DNA from: Bacteroidales bacterium
Lineage (GTDB): Bacteria > Bacteroidota > Bacteroidia > Bacteroidales > UBA3824
Length of the DNA stretch: 43,139 nucleotides
Direction of reading: 5' to 3'
NCBI GenBank assembly: GCA_017543645.1
Contig: JAFYFR010000082.1
Span: 1-43,139, forward strand
A program made the translations under genes and the position numbers. Of this stretch, positions 35,812 through 43,139 are shown piece by piece. Every line of letters begins with the position of its first letter. Position 1 is the stretch's first letter. The notes under the pieces were generated by a model. It was not told the DNA's origin, did no database searches, and saw only the letters and a program-made list of their open reading frames with translations.

Positions 35812-36394
35812 ATTGAGCTTTTTCCATTAAGTTCCATTTTTTGTAACCGTAAACAGCCACTACAGTGTAAACTGCATAAAGAACAGCCGTGAAATAGATT
35901 TCCTTGTAAAAGTAAAGTCCTGAACTTACGGCATCTATGGCAATCCACACAAACCATTGCTCCACGTGTTTTTTTGCCAACATCCACAGCGCGGTAATGC
36001 TAAGCGCGGTTGTCAGCGAGTCGAAAAACGGCACATTGCTGTCGGTATACTTTACCAAAATAAAATATATAGGCACAAAAATCACCATCGAAATTAGTGC
36101 AAGCGCAACAGCCTGACGCACAGATGTATGCACAATTTTCAAATTAGATGTTCCATCGTCTTTTTTGCCGAACCTCCAAATCAAAAAACCGTAAATGGCG
36201 GCAATAATATAGTATACTTGGATTCCAAAGTCGGCATACAGTCCGTTATTATAAAACACCACAGTGTAGATTGCCGGCATAATAATACCTGTGAGCCAAA
36301 GCCATATCGAGGCTTTTACTTCTTGCCAAAGATACACAAAGCCTATGATTGTTCCTACGATTTCGAGCCAATTTTCTGAAAAATAATCTAACAT
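35795..36394 (-). CDS. pnuT: PnuC-family thiamine transporter (PnuT)
   Basis: PnuC-family proteins are membrane carriers that move vitamin precursors by facilitated diffusion, with trapping by phosphorylation inside. The start ATG at 36392-36394 (MLDYFSENWLEIVG) is chosen because the upstream frame runs through a hairpin. The roughly 199-residue protein has about seven membrane helices and the family motif VYLWQEVKASIWLW (the WxxW region). The C-terminal half has WMLAKKHVEQWFVWI and IDAVSSGLYFYKEIYFTAVL. The neighbouring riboswitch, TonB receptor and thiamine pyrophosphokinase make thiamine the substrate instead of nicotinamide riboside. Confidence 0.9.
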   Translation of the reverse strand: MLDYFSENWLEIVGTIIGFVYLWQEVKASIWLWLTGIIMPAIYTVVFYNNGLYADFGIQVYYIIAAIYGFLIWRFGKKDDGTSNLKIVHTSVRQAVALALISMVIFVPIYFILVKYTDSNVPFFDSLTTALSITALWMLAKKHVEQWFVWIAIDAVSSGLYFYKEIYFTAVLYAVYTVVAVYGYKKWNLMEKAQYDDNV

Positions 36395-36409
36395 AATGAT
36401 AATCAATAA

Positions 36410-36440
36410 AGTAGAGACGGACAGTTTGTCCGTCTCTACT
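36410..36440. repeat. Intercistronic hairpin in the thiamine operon
   Basis: A perfect 14-bp inverted repeat (AGTAGAGACGGACA at 36410-36423 with TGTCCGTCTCTACT at 36427-36440) with a 3-nt loop lies between the stop of the TonB receptor gene and the start of pnuT. In the direction of transcription it is followed by TTTATTG, not a clean T tract. It may act as a partial terminator or RNA stabiliser that sets the receptor-to-transporter ratio. Confidence 0.7.
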
Positions 36441-36460
36441 ATGGGCAAAATTATATAAAT

Positions 36461-38959
36461 TTAGAATCTGATACTTGCGTGAAACAAGAAATTAATAGGT
36501 GCAGAGGGGGCAAAACCGGCTTCGTATTCGTCGGTGCTCCAAGCGTACACTTTGCCGTTGGCGTTTTTAGCAAGTTCGCAGTATGTCCAACCGTTGTTGT
36601 CGTATTCGGCAGAGAATACATTGTAGACTGATAATCCAAGAGTTAGCGATTTAGGCACACGGAAATTGAATGTGTACGAAAGGTCGATGTCGGTGGTGGC
36701 AAATTTGTCTAAAAACATTTCGTAATCTTTACCGTCGTAGGTGTAATAATCAATACCATAGTTGTTTAAGTACTGTTTACCGATAAAACGTGTTAAGATA
36801 GATGCGTTGAAACCGCCTTTGGTAAATGTAAAAATGTTGTTGGCGATGACCTCGGGCGAAAACGATGTGGGAGTGCTGCCCATATCGTAAGGTGCAGAAG
36901 ATTTCCAAGTGTCAGGGTCGGTGAAAGTTACGGTGTAATGCTTGTTGCGGTTGCGGCTGAAAGTGGCATTAGCGTCCCAACGGAACCAATCCACCGGTCG
37001 GAAAGCGGCTTCGAGTTCGATACCAGCGCGGTAACTGCGACCAGAATTGTCGTTAGAGGCAATCATCTCTCCTATTTCGTTAAGTTGTCCGGTAAGCACA
37101 AACTGGTTTTTGTAATACATATAATAATAGTTGATGCCTGCCGAGAATGTTGAGCCGAAGCGTTTGTAACCGATTTCGTAGTCGGTGAGCAGCTCGGCTT
37201 TGAGGTCGGCACCGATGTGGTCTTCATAGTCGTTTCTTGTCGGCTCTTTGTGTGCAACGGCTACTGAGGCGTAGATTTTGTCGTTGTCGGTGAGGTCGGC
37301 GAAGACACCAGCCTTGGGATTGAAAAAGTTGTAACGGTAGGTCTCGGCGTATACTATCTGTTGATTGTTATCGTCAAAATCATCGCTCAGACCGTTCATC
37401 TTGGTGCTTGTATGGCGGTATTGGAGGTCGATGTAAGCACTCAACAACTTAGTTATCTGATAATTAGCCTTAACGTAAATATTTCCGTCGATTTTCAAGC
37501 CGTTGTTGTCGTAGTAGCGGTGCTTGTCGGCAAGGTCAACCTTGTTAGCCCAAAGCACAAAACCGAAATGGTCGCCGTCGTACTTGTTCCAACCTCCTCC
37601 GAGAGTGGCTGTGAAGCCGTTTTTATTGTCGAAATTGAGCGAACCTACCGCACCATAGAAATCGTTTTCCATAGCCTTTTTGCGGATCAGGTCAGATTTT
37701 GCCTTCCAATCGGTGCTAAGGAGATATTCGGCGAGTTTCTTACCCATCTTGTATTCTTGATAATAGCCGTAGCCGTGTGTGTAATGGAGTCCGGCATTGA
37801 AAGTGATGAAGTTAGTAATGTATTGGTCAACAAGCAACTGGAAGTTTTGCTGCTGGTATTTGTCTATTTGGTCGTCGTAATACTTGCTTGGCTTGTAGTC
37901 GTCGTCGTACGCCATGATGCCGCACGAGTTAAAAGTGCGTCCGTAGAGTTCCTGCTCATATTTAGAGGTGTAGTTCCAAGCATGGTATGTTTCCTCCTGA
38001 CCACTGAAATTCACCAACTTAACAACAGTCTTGTCGGAAAAATAACCTGCCTGAACAAAATACGATTGAAGGTCGGTGCGTGCGCGGTCTAAGTATCCGT
38101 CGGAATGAATGTTTGACAAGCGACCCTGAACACCCCAATGATCCTTTAATAGTCCGCTGCTGAACCGTACTGTTTCTTTGTGAGTGCCGTACGAACCTGC
38201 GCTTGCATCAACCTGGGCATAAGCATCAGTGCCCACGCTTTCGGTCTGCATATTAAGCGTTGCGCCAAAAGCACCTGAACCATTTGTTGAAGTGCCTACA
38301 CCGCGCTGAATTTGCAAACTCTTGGTGCTTGACGCAAAGTCAGCCATATTCACCCAATAAACCTGAGCACTTTCGGCATCATTTACAGGAATACCGTTGG
38401 CAGTGATGTTAATACGCGAAGGATCTGTTCCACGCACACGTATGCCGGTGTATCCCACACCGTTGCCCGCATCGCTTGTAGTTGTGATTGAAGGAGTGGC
38501 AGCCAAGAGGAAAGGAATGTCCTTGCCGAAATTCTGCTTTTGTATATCCTCCTGATTGATATTGCTATACGCCACAGGAGTCTTGATTCCGGCGCGTGTC
38601 GACGACACGATAACCTCCTCTAAAGCCGTGCCTTCTTCGAGTGTAACATTCACCGAAGGTGCAGCGGCAACTTCTTTGGTCATGTAGCCGATATAACTGA
38701 TTACCAATGTGCTACCTTCTTCTGCCTGAATTGAGAACTCTCCGTTAGTGCCGGAGATTGTTCCGTGACTTGTGCCTTTCACCACGATAGAAGCTCCAAT
38801 CAGAGGTTTGCCGTCGGTGTCTGTAACCTTTCCTTTAACGGTGATTTCACCCAGCACATTGTTTATTACGTAAAAGTTTGAATAATTGGGGATTGCAACT
38901 GTCGCACCCCCGTAGCAACACGCCGCAGCCACGGCGCTAAGTAGTAATACTCTTTTCAT
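36461..38959 (-). CDS. TonB-dependent outer-membrane receptor, probably for thiamine
   Basis: The 832-residue protein has a signal peptide and then a carboxypeptidase-regulatory-like domain (about 40-110, ITVKGKVTDTDGKPLIGASI). The TonB plug follows (about 115-235), with VRGTDPSRINITANGIPVND and QIQRGVGTSTNGSGAFGA. The rest is a 22-strand-type barrel ending in FLFHASIRF with a terminal Phe. The TPP riboswitch directly upstream and the downstream pnuT and thiamine pyrophosphokinase genes identify thiamine (or a derivative) as the likely ligand. The organisation matches thiamine uptake operons known from Bacteroides. Energy would come from a TonB-ExbBD complex encoded elsewhere. Confidence 0.92.
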   Translation of the reverse strand: MKRVLLLSAVAAACCYGGATVAIPNYSNFYVINNVLGEITVKGKVTDTDGKPLIGASIVVKGTSHGTISGTNGEFSIQAEEGSTLVISYIGYMTKEVAAAPSVNVTLEEGTALEEVIVSSTRAGIKTPVAYSNINQEDIQKQNFGKDIPFLLAATPSITTTSDAGNGVGYTGIRVRGTDPSRINITANGIPVNDAESAQVYWVNMADFASSTKSLQIQRGVGTSTNGSGAFGATLNMQTESVGTDAYAQVDASAGSYGTHKETVRFSSGLLKDHWGVQGRLSNIHSDGYLDRARTDLQSYFVQAGYFSDKTVVKLVNFSGQEETYHAWNYTSKYEQELYGRTFNSCGIMAYDDDYKPSKYYDDQIDKYQQQNFQLLVDQYITNFITFNAGLHYTHGYGYYQEYKMGKKLAEYLLSTDWKAKSDLIRKKAMENDFYGAVGSLNFDNKNGFTATLGGGWNKYDGDHFGFVLWANKVDLADKHRYYDNNGLKIDGNIYVKANYQITKLLSAYIDLQYRHTSTKMNGLSDDFDDNNQQIVYAETYRYNFFNPKAGVFADLTDNDKIYASVAVAHKEPTRNDYEDHIGADLKAELLTDYEIGYKRFGSTFSAGINYYYMYYKNQFVLTGQLNEIGEMIASNDNSGRSYRAGIELEAAFRPVDWFRWDANATFSRNRNKHYTVTFTDPDTWKSSAPYDMGSTPTSFSPEVIANNIFTFTKGGFNASILTRFIGKQYLNNYGIDYYTYDGKDYEMFLDKFATTDIDLSYTFNFRVPKSLTLGLSVYNVFSAEYDNNGWTYCELAKNANGKVYAWSTDEYEAGFAPSAPINFLFHASIRF

Positions 38960-39007
38960 TTTTTTGTTAAAATGATGTTAGTTAAATAAATAAAATAAGG
39001 GGGTTTA

Positions 39008-39083
39008 GCCGTCCCTTGGCAGCATTACCTGCTCAGGTTCAATGGGTATAATCTCAGCCTCGTTTTTTCGAAGCACCCCTGCC
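39008..39083 (-). ncRNA. TPP riboswitch
   Basis: Read on the minus strand, the THI element is complete: GGGGTGC (39073-39079), CTGAGAT (39051-39057), GAACCTGAGCAGGT (39027-39040) and CCAAGGGA (39012-39019), in the canonical order. It ends about 48 bases before the TonB receptor start. High TPP would lower expression of the receptor, transporter and kinase. Since the space after it is A/T-rich with no clear terminator hairpin, control may be at translation or by a less obvious structure. Confidence 0.96.
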
Positions 39084-39119
39084 CGTCGTCACGAACCGGA
39101 CAACGTTTGTTATCGACGG

Positions 39120-39127
39120 CAAAAGTA
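39120..39127 (-). promoter_or_regulatory. Candidate -7 promoter box of the thiamine operon
   Basis: On the minus strand TACTTTTG matches TAnnTTTG, about 37 bases upstream of the riboswitch. Confidence 0.6.
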
Positions 39128-39404
39128 TAAGTGGATTGTTTAGTTTTTGCGATAAAAAGTATTAAGATTGTGTTAAATCGACGAGTAAAGTTTCTGTATC
39201 ACTAAATAACGTTGAGCGGATTTGACATCTCCTCTGAGAGAATCTTATCGTCTTTTAAAAGTTTTTGATAAGGTCTTTCGCGGAAAAAAATCCATCACCT
39301 TCCCATTCTGTGGGTTAACTTCAAGGTCGATAAAAACAAGGGGACGCATATTTTATTATACTTGTTTTTCTTCCCAAAGTTATCAAAAAATAAGCCTTTT
39401 TCAA
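39128..39404. other. Gap with no recognised gene
   Basis: About 280 bases of A/T-rich sequence between the thiamine operon promoter and the phosphatase remnant. I see no gene, tRNA, terminator or clear repeat. A 68-codon plus-strand frame at 39222-39428 has no protein-like composition. Confidence 0.5.
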
Positions 39405-39560
39405 AGCAAAATGCAAAAAAAAATATGACGCAAGATAACAAATCCATACTGTCATCTCACTATGGAACAACAGCGTAAAGAGTTGGAACGCACATTCTTA
39501 GAATGGAAAGGCGACTACGAACAAACCGACGATGTGCACGTGCTGGGAATTGTGCTGTAA
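39405..39560 (+). pseudogene. Remnant of a SpoIIE-type (PP2C) phosphatase gene
   Basis: The frame at 39462-39560 reads MEQQRKELERTFLEWKG, DYEQTDDVHVLGIVL and a stop. This is the usual C-terminal end of SpoIIE-family serine phosphatases of Bacteroidota (MEEQKxxLxxxFxEWKGxxEQxDDVxVxGI). Just upstream, another frame reads KSILSSH, corresponding to the LLSISHLP that normally precedes it, so a 1-base frameshift separates the two. Nothing further upstream matches the phosphatase domain. The gene has been lost except for its last 45 codons. Confidence 0.65.
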
Positions 39561-39568
39561 GGGATTGA

Positions 39569-42500
39569 CTACACTATCCCCATCGTAATCATCGGTAGAA
39601 TAATTGCGTATTCTTGTTGGTCGGATTCGCAACACCAATAGAGCACAAATCGAATTTTGGCAGAAATTGGTTTATAGCCAAGGTGTTGATATTCTGCGAG
39701 TTTTTCAGTAAACTGACGAGAATAATTCAAAACCGCATTGCCTTGGTAATGAAGAAAATCCTTAGAAGAAACATCAAGAGATGTACCGCTTAGAAGTTTA
39801 AGAATTTCGGATTTCAAAGGCTTGAAAAAGTTGAGATGAATATCTTTGTGAGTGAGTGCAACTATCAGTTGTTCTGGCTTTTGATATTCAGTATTATCGA
39901 TTTGGTAATTGGTTGCGATGTTGTCAAAACTATCGAGAAAAGCACCCTTGTAATGAATGTATAGATGATTTTTGGCACGTGTAAAACCTACGTACAAGCG
40001 GCGTTTATCTTCATCAGTACTAACATTCAGATTGTTAAGGTACATAAAAACATTGTCGAACTCCCGTCCTTTGGCTTTGTGAATAGTGGAAACCGTAACG
40101 GAAGCATTATCAGAGCGGAAGAAATCTTCTAACGAAGATTCCGCCATAAAAACTTGAAAATCAGATAGATATTTATCCTTGTAATTTTCCTCAAAAATAC
40201 TTATAATAGTGTTGACAAGATAAAGGCAGGCGCTCTGTTCGTATTTCTCTGACAATAAACGTTTTGCATCGTCCCAAATCTCTTGGCTAATTTTTGGGGT
40301 TTGCAGGTTGTTTTTGATGGTGGATACAAAAAAACGCAGTTCCGCGATGTTTGAAATATCAAATCCATCGTTGCTCTGAATCAATTTGCAACGTATTTTG
40401 TGATAACGCAATACGCCCAAAATTGCAAGCGCCTCTTGGTTGGTTGAAGTAAGAATACATTTAGAACCGCCATACTTACTATTAATCAGGCTATTGACCA
40501 AAGCAGTTTCAAAACCTCCACTGCAATTATGCTTGACAAGAGTTACACTGCCGTTATCGGTGCGTTTCGATACCACAGGCAAAGTTTTCATACGCTGAGT
40601 AATGGTGGCGGCAAAACTATTTGCAAATGCAACAATCTGATTAACAGAGCGGTAATTATCTACCAAATTGTATTGTTTTGCACCATAATCAGTAATCAAT
40701 TTTTGAAAATATTCCGACGACGAACCTCTAAACTGATAAATATTTTGATCGTCGTCGCCAACGGCTATAACTCGCAGATTATCATTATTTTCGATCAAAG
40801 CCTTAACCAAGTTAAACTCATCGGCATCCATATCCTGAGCCTCGTCGATAACAAGCACTTTTTTGGTGATTTTGTTTTGCTCTACTTCGTGATTAATAAT
40901 CATTTGCGTAGCCTTAGAAACAATATTCTGCGCGTCCTCGATTTTGCCGATTTGACCAACAATATCAAAGCAATACGAGTGGAATGTTTTGATTTCCAAA
41001 AACTTAGTTGCATTTCCGATAAGTTTTTGCAAACGTTGCTTAAATTCTATTGCTGCCGCCCTCGAAAATGTAAGCATCAGAAGTTGCTCGTGCTTAACAT
41101 CTTCCATCAAAAGCAACGATGCAAGTTTATGAACAAGCACACGGGTTTTGCCACTACCAGGACCTGCTGCGGCCACAATATGCGGCGATGTGCTGTCGTC
41201 GATTATTTGTTTTTGCGTAATAGACAATGTATCAAACAGTTCGCGGTATTTTTTGGGAGTTATATTACGCTCTATCTCTTTTAGACGGTCGGCTGTAAAG
41301 TATTTTGAAAGAAACTTTTTGTAATCAATATTAAAATAGTCGTTAACAAATTGTAATGCAGCATTATAACTTTTTACCATCATATTGGCAAATTCGCCCA
41401 CAATGTGTATCTGCTCTATCTTGTGGCGGTAAAACTCCTCCATTTGACGGTAGTCGTCTTTGGTGTATTGCTTGTTTCTATCAAAATTTAACCTATTGAT
41501 ATTCAAACCCATATAAAGTACAAGGAAACCGCCTTCAAGTTTCATAGAGTTAATTTTAGCAAGAAAGAGAATGCCCTCCTCAATGTCGTGAATGTCGATT
41601 TCGCAATCTTTGTAAAGCGAATTGTTGTAACTATCAAGTAACTCAACCACAGAAAACAAAATTAGGTTCTCGTCGTTTTTGGGCGAAGTGTTGAAACGCT
41701 CTATCAAAAAATCAATTATAAACTTTGAAACCGAAAACATACGTATCTGTTTTTCGCGCAAGAGGGCGAGCGGAATTTGCGGCTGCACCACAATACTGTC
41801 GGTTGAATTATGTTCAAGTTTTACATACGACTTAATTTTCCAAAACAGCAAGATGGTTTTGATGTTTTTTATTGAAGATTTAAGTCCAAGTTTTTCGGCA
41901 CGCTCGTTTATCTCTTTGAGATTCAACACAATACCTTCGTTGGTTAATTGGTCTAAAATAAAAAAGTCTAAATCGTAAAACACCTTCAATATTCTTGGCG
42001 ATTCTTTTGGCGTGTCGATGTAAGCCGAAATGTCACGGTCGTTTTGAAGTATTTTTTCTTGTTTCAAAGTCTGCACGGTGGCAATAACATCGGCTTTTGA
42101 AATTCCAAGAATATCAGCCAAATAATCCACACGAGCCTCAGCATCATCGTTACCCGCAATGGCTACGTATTTACTTGAAATCAAGGATTTTATGATTCGT
42201 TTGGCATATTGACGGTATTTATCGTCGGTAAAAAGCCGCGATGAGGTAATTTTTGAGTCGGCTTCGGCATAGTTTTTTACAAGGATGCTTGTGGCGTAAA
42301 TTCTCGGCGAATTTTTGCCACGTTGAATATAACCGGCGTTTTCGAGTGCCTGCAAAGCGGTTTTTACACGAGTTTCAATATCCGACACCTCGTGATCCCA
42401 ACCGGCGGCACGGGCAATTTCCAAAGCCGACGAGCAAAACGATCTACGGTTTTTTGTAAGCATTTTCACCGCACGCCATATTTGATTGATTTCGGCACAC

Positions 42501-43139
42501 GATACCTTGGTTTGGTTGTTAAGTACAAAATGCTTGTCGAGGTCGTTGTCGTTGTAAAGCACGTAACATTCCGCTTCGAGTTTTGGGTCGCGACCGGCAC
42601 GTCCCGCCTCCTGAACATAGTTTTCGAGCGAATCTGAAATATCGTAATGTATTACTAATCTTACATTTGACTTATCCACTCCCATACCAAAAGCCGAAGT
42701 TGCCACCATCACTTGCACTTCGTCGCGAATAAAACGGTCTTGGTTTTTCTGTTTTTCCTTGCTCTCCATCTTACCGTTGAAGGGCAGAGACGAAATACCG
42801 TCTTTGGATAGTTTCTCAGCCAACATAATTGTCCGCTTAGTTCTTGATACATAAACAATTGTAGGGCAATTTTTGGTTTCTATCGAATCACGGAGAGCAA
42901 GATATTTTTCATCTTCGGTTTCCTTGTAAAGCACCTGATAATGGAGGTTTGTGCGCGAAGCAGTTGTGGCAAAAATTTGAAGGTCGATGTTGAGTTTTGC
43001 CTTAAAATAGTCGCAAATGTCAGAAATCACCTTTTGTTTAGCCGTGGCGGTAAAACACGACACAGGTATGCTCCTCAACCCTTTTTTATTGGCTAACTCT
43101 CTGATATAGTCGCCGATATAAAGATAATCAACCCTAAAA
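39569..43139 (-). CDS. RecQ-UvrD fusion helicase, 5' end outside window
   Basis: The frame is open to the right edge; residues upstream of 43078 read FRVDYLYIGDYI, which is the RecQ 'FRPDYL' region, so the gene continues beyond the window. About 1,190 residues are visible; numbers here count from 43078. A RecQ-type helicase C-lobe comes first (SCFTATA, VYVSRTKRT, AFGMGVDKSNVRLVIHYD, QEAGRAGRD at 156-164), then a middle region with winged-helix features (about 200-600). A UvrD/Rep-type helicase follows: Walker A AAGPGSGKTR (637-646), LTFSRAAAIEFKQRL, VLVIDEAQD (741-749), GDDDQNIYQFRGSS (774-787), STIHKAKGREFDNVF and YVGFTRAK. The typical RecQ zinc cysteines and HRDC domain are not seen. A DNA repair role is likely. 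Confidence 0.93.
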   Translation of the reverse strand, partial: FRVDYLYIGDYIRELANKKGLRSIPVSCFTATAKQKVISDICDYFKAKLNIDLQIFATTASRTNLHYQVLYKETEDEKYLALRDSIETKNCPTIVYVSRTKRTIMLAEKLSKDGISSLPFNGKMESKEKQKNQDRFIRDEVQVMVATSAFGMGVDKSNVRLVIHYDISDSLENYVQEAGRAGRDPKLEAECYVLYNDNDLDKHFVLNNQTKVSCAEINQIWRAVKMLTKNRRSFCSSALEIARAAGWDHEVSDIETRVKTALQALENAGYIQRGKNSPRIYATSILVKNYAEADSKITSSRLFTDDKYRQYAKRIIKSLISSKYVAIAGNDDAEARVDYLADILGISKADVIATVQTLKQEKILQNDRDISAYIDTPKESPRILKVFYDLDFFILDQLTNEGIVLNLKEINERAEKLGLKSSIKNIKTILLFWKIKSYVKLEHNSTDSIVVQPQIPLALLREKQIRMFSVSKFIIDFLIERFNTSPKNDENLILFSVVELLDSYNNSLYKDCEIDIHDIEEGILFLAKINSMKLEGGFLVLYMGLNINRLNFDRNKQYTKDDYRQMEEFYRHKIEQIHIVGEFANMMVKSYNAALQFVNDYFNIDYKKFLSKYFTADRLKEIERNITPKKYRELFDTLSITQKQIIDDSTSPHIVAAAGPGSGKTRVLVHKLASLLLMEDVKHEQLLMLTFSRAAAIEFKQRLQKLIGNATKFLEIKTFHSYCFDIVGQIGKIEDAQNIVSKATQMIINHEVEQNKITKKVLVIDEAQDMDADEFNLVKALIENNDNLRVIAVGDDDQNIYQFRGSSSEYFQKLITDYGAKQYNLVDNYRSVNQIVAFANSFAATITQRMKTLPVVSKRTDNGSVTLVKHNCSGGFETALVNSLINSKYGGSKCILTSTNQEALAILGVLRYHKIRCKLIQSNDGFDISNIAELRFFVSTIKNNLQTPKISQEIWDDAKRLLSEKYEQSACLYLVNTIISIFEENYKDKYLSDFQVFMAESSLEDFFRSDNASVTVSTIHKAKGREFDNVFMYLNNLNVSTDEDKRRLYVGFTRAKNHLYIHYKGAFLDSFDNIATNYQIDNTEYQKPEQLIVALTHKDIHLNFFKPLKSEILKLLSGTSLDVSSKDFLHYQGNAVLNYSRQFTEKLAEYQHLGYKPISAKIRFVLYWCCESDQQEYAIILPMITMGIV

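Noticed and set aside
36410..36440. Hairpin before pnuT as a second TPP riboswitch
   Set aside because: It is a simple perfect stem with none of the THI-box sequences, which are all found upstream at 39008-39083.
40529..41284. 251-codon plus-strand open frame inside the helicase gene
   Set aside because: Lies opposite the UvrD-type motor, whose motifs are intact in the minus-strand frame; no start signal or family resemblance.
1..43139. CRISPR array, integrase, transposase or tRNA-linked island
   Set aside because: I looked for direct repeats with regular spacers, transposase or integrase motifs and tRNA-like folds in the gaps and saw none.

Overview
The window is a gene-dense stretch of about 43 kb from the chromosome of a Bacteroidota bacterium, most likely order Bacteroidales. 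Three things point there. Many genes have a TAnnTTTG box just upstream, the -7 element of the Bacteroidota primary sigma factor. Short-leader lipoproteins and a TonB receptor with an N-terminal carboxypeptidase-regulatory domain are present. The gene content (PnuT-type thiamine operon, DUF-like lipoproteins, GH3 and GH18 enzymes, S9 peptidase) is typical. I see no plasmid, phage, IS element, CRISPR array, rRNA or tRNA.

Layout. 1-8.4 kb: a TPR protein cut by the left edge, a decayed gap, comEC, a small lipoprotein, a truncated SPFH gene, a GH3 beta-glucosidase and a nitroreductase. 8.5-12.5 kb: a lipoprotein, then a minus-strand operon (carboxypeptidase-regulatory-domain protein, LpxL-like acyltransferase, ComF), then another lipoprotein. 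12.6-15.5 kb: clpC and a small Hpt phosphotransfer protein. 15.5-20.6 kb (minus strand): a GH18 lipoprotein, a receiver-histidine kinase hybrid, kdsA, a transaldolase fused to KdsD-like CBS domains, and a KdsC-like phosphatase. 20.7-24.5 kb: S9 peptidase, rplS and a membrane TPR protein. 24.6-28.9 kb: two tandem chemoreceptors. 29-33.7 kb: a radical SAM protein, coaD, a flavodoxin-ferredoxin, a lipoprotein, an atypical LuxR-type regulator and an outer-membrane beta-barrel protein. 33.8-39.1 kb: a MATE transporter facing a TPP-riboswitch thiamine operon (TonB receptor, PnuT, thiamine pyrophosphokinase). 39.1-43.1 kb: a decayed phosphatase tail and a RecQ-UvrD helicase fusion cut by the right edge.

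The most interesting locus is 15531-19343. A gene for a transaldolase-type aldolase carries the CBS pair normally found on arabinose-5-phosphate isomerase (KdsD), and sits between kdsA and a kdsC-like gene. This suggests an alternative or regulated way to make arabinose 5-phosphate for Kdo, headed by a receiver-kinase hybrid. An Hpt protein that could take part in the same relay is encoded convergently next door. Other points of note are a shared C-terminal DYERF tail on both chemoreceptors (a likely CheR/CheB tether), a LuxR regulator whose receiver has lost all its phosphorylation residues, a 71-nt nested palindrome, the RecQ-UvrD fusion, and four decayed or truncated genes that mark deletions.
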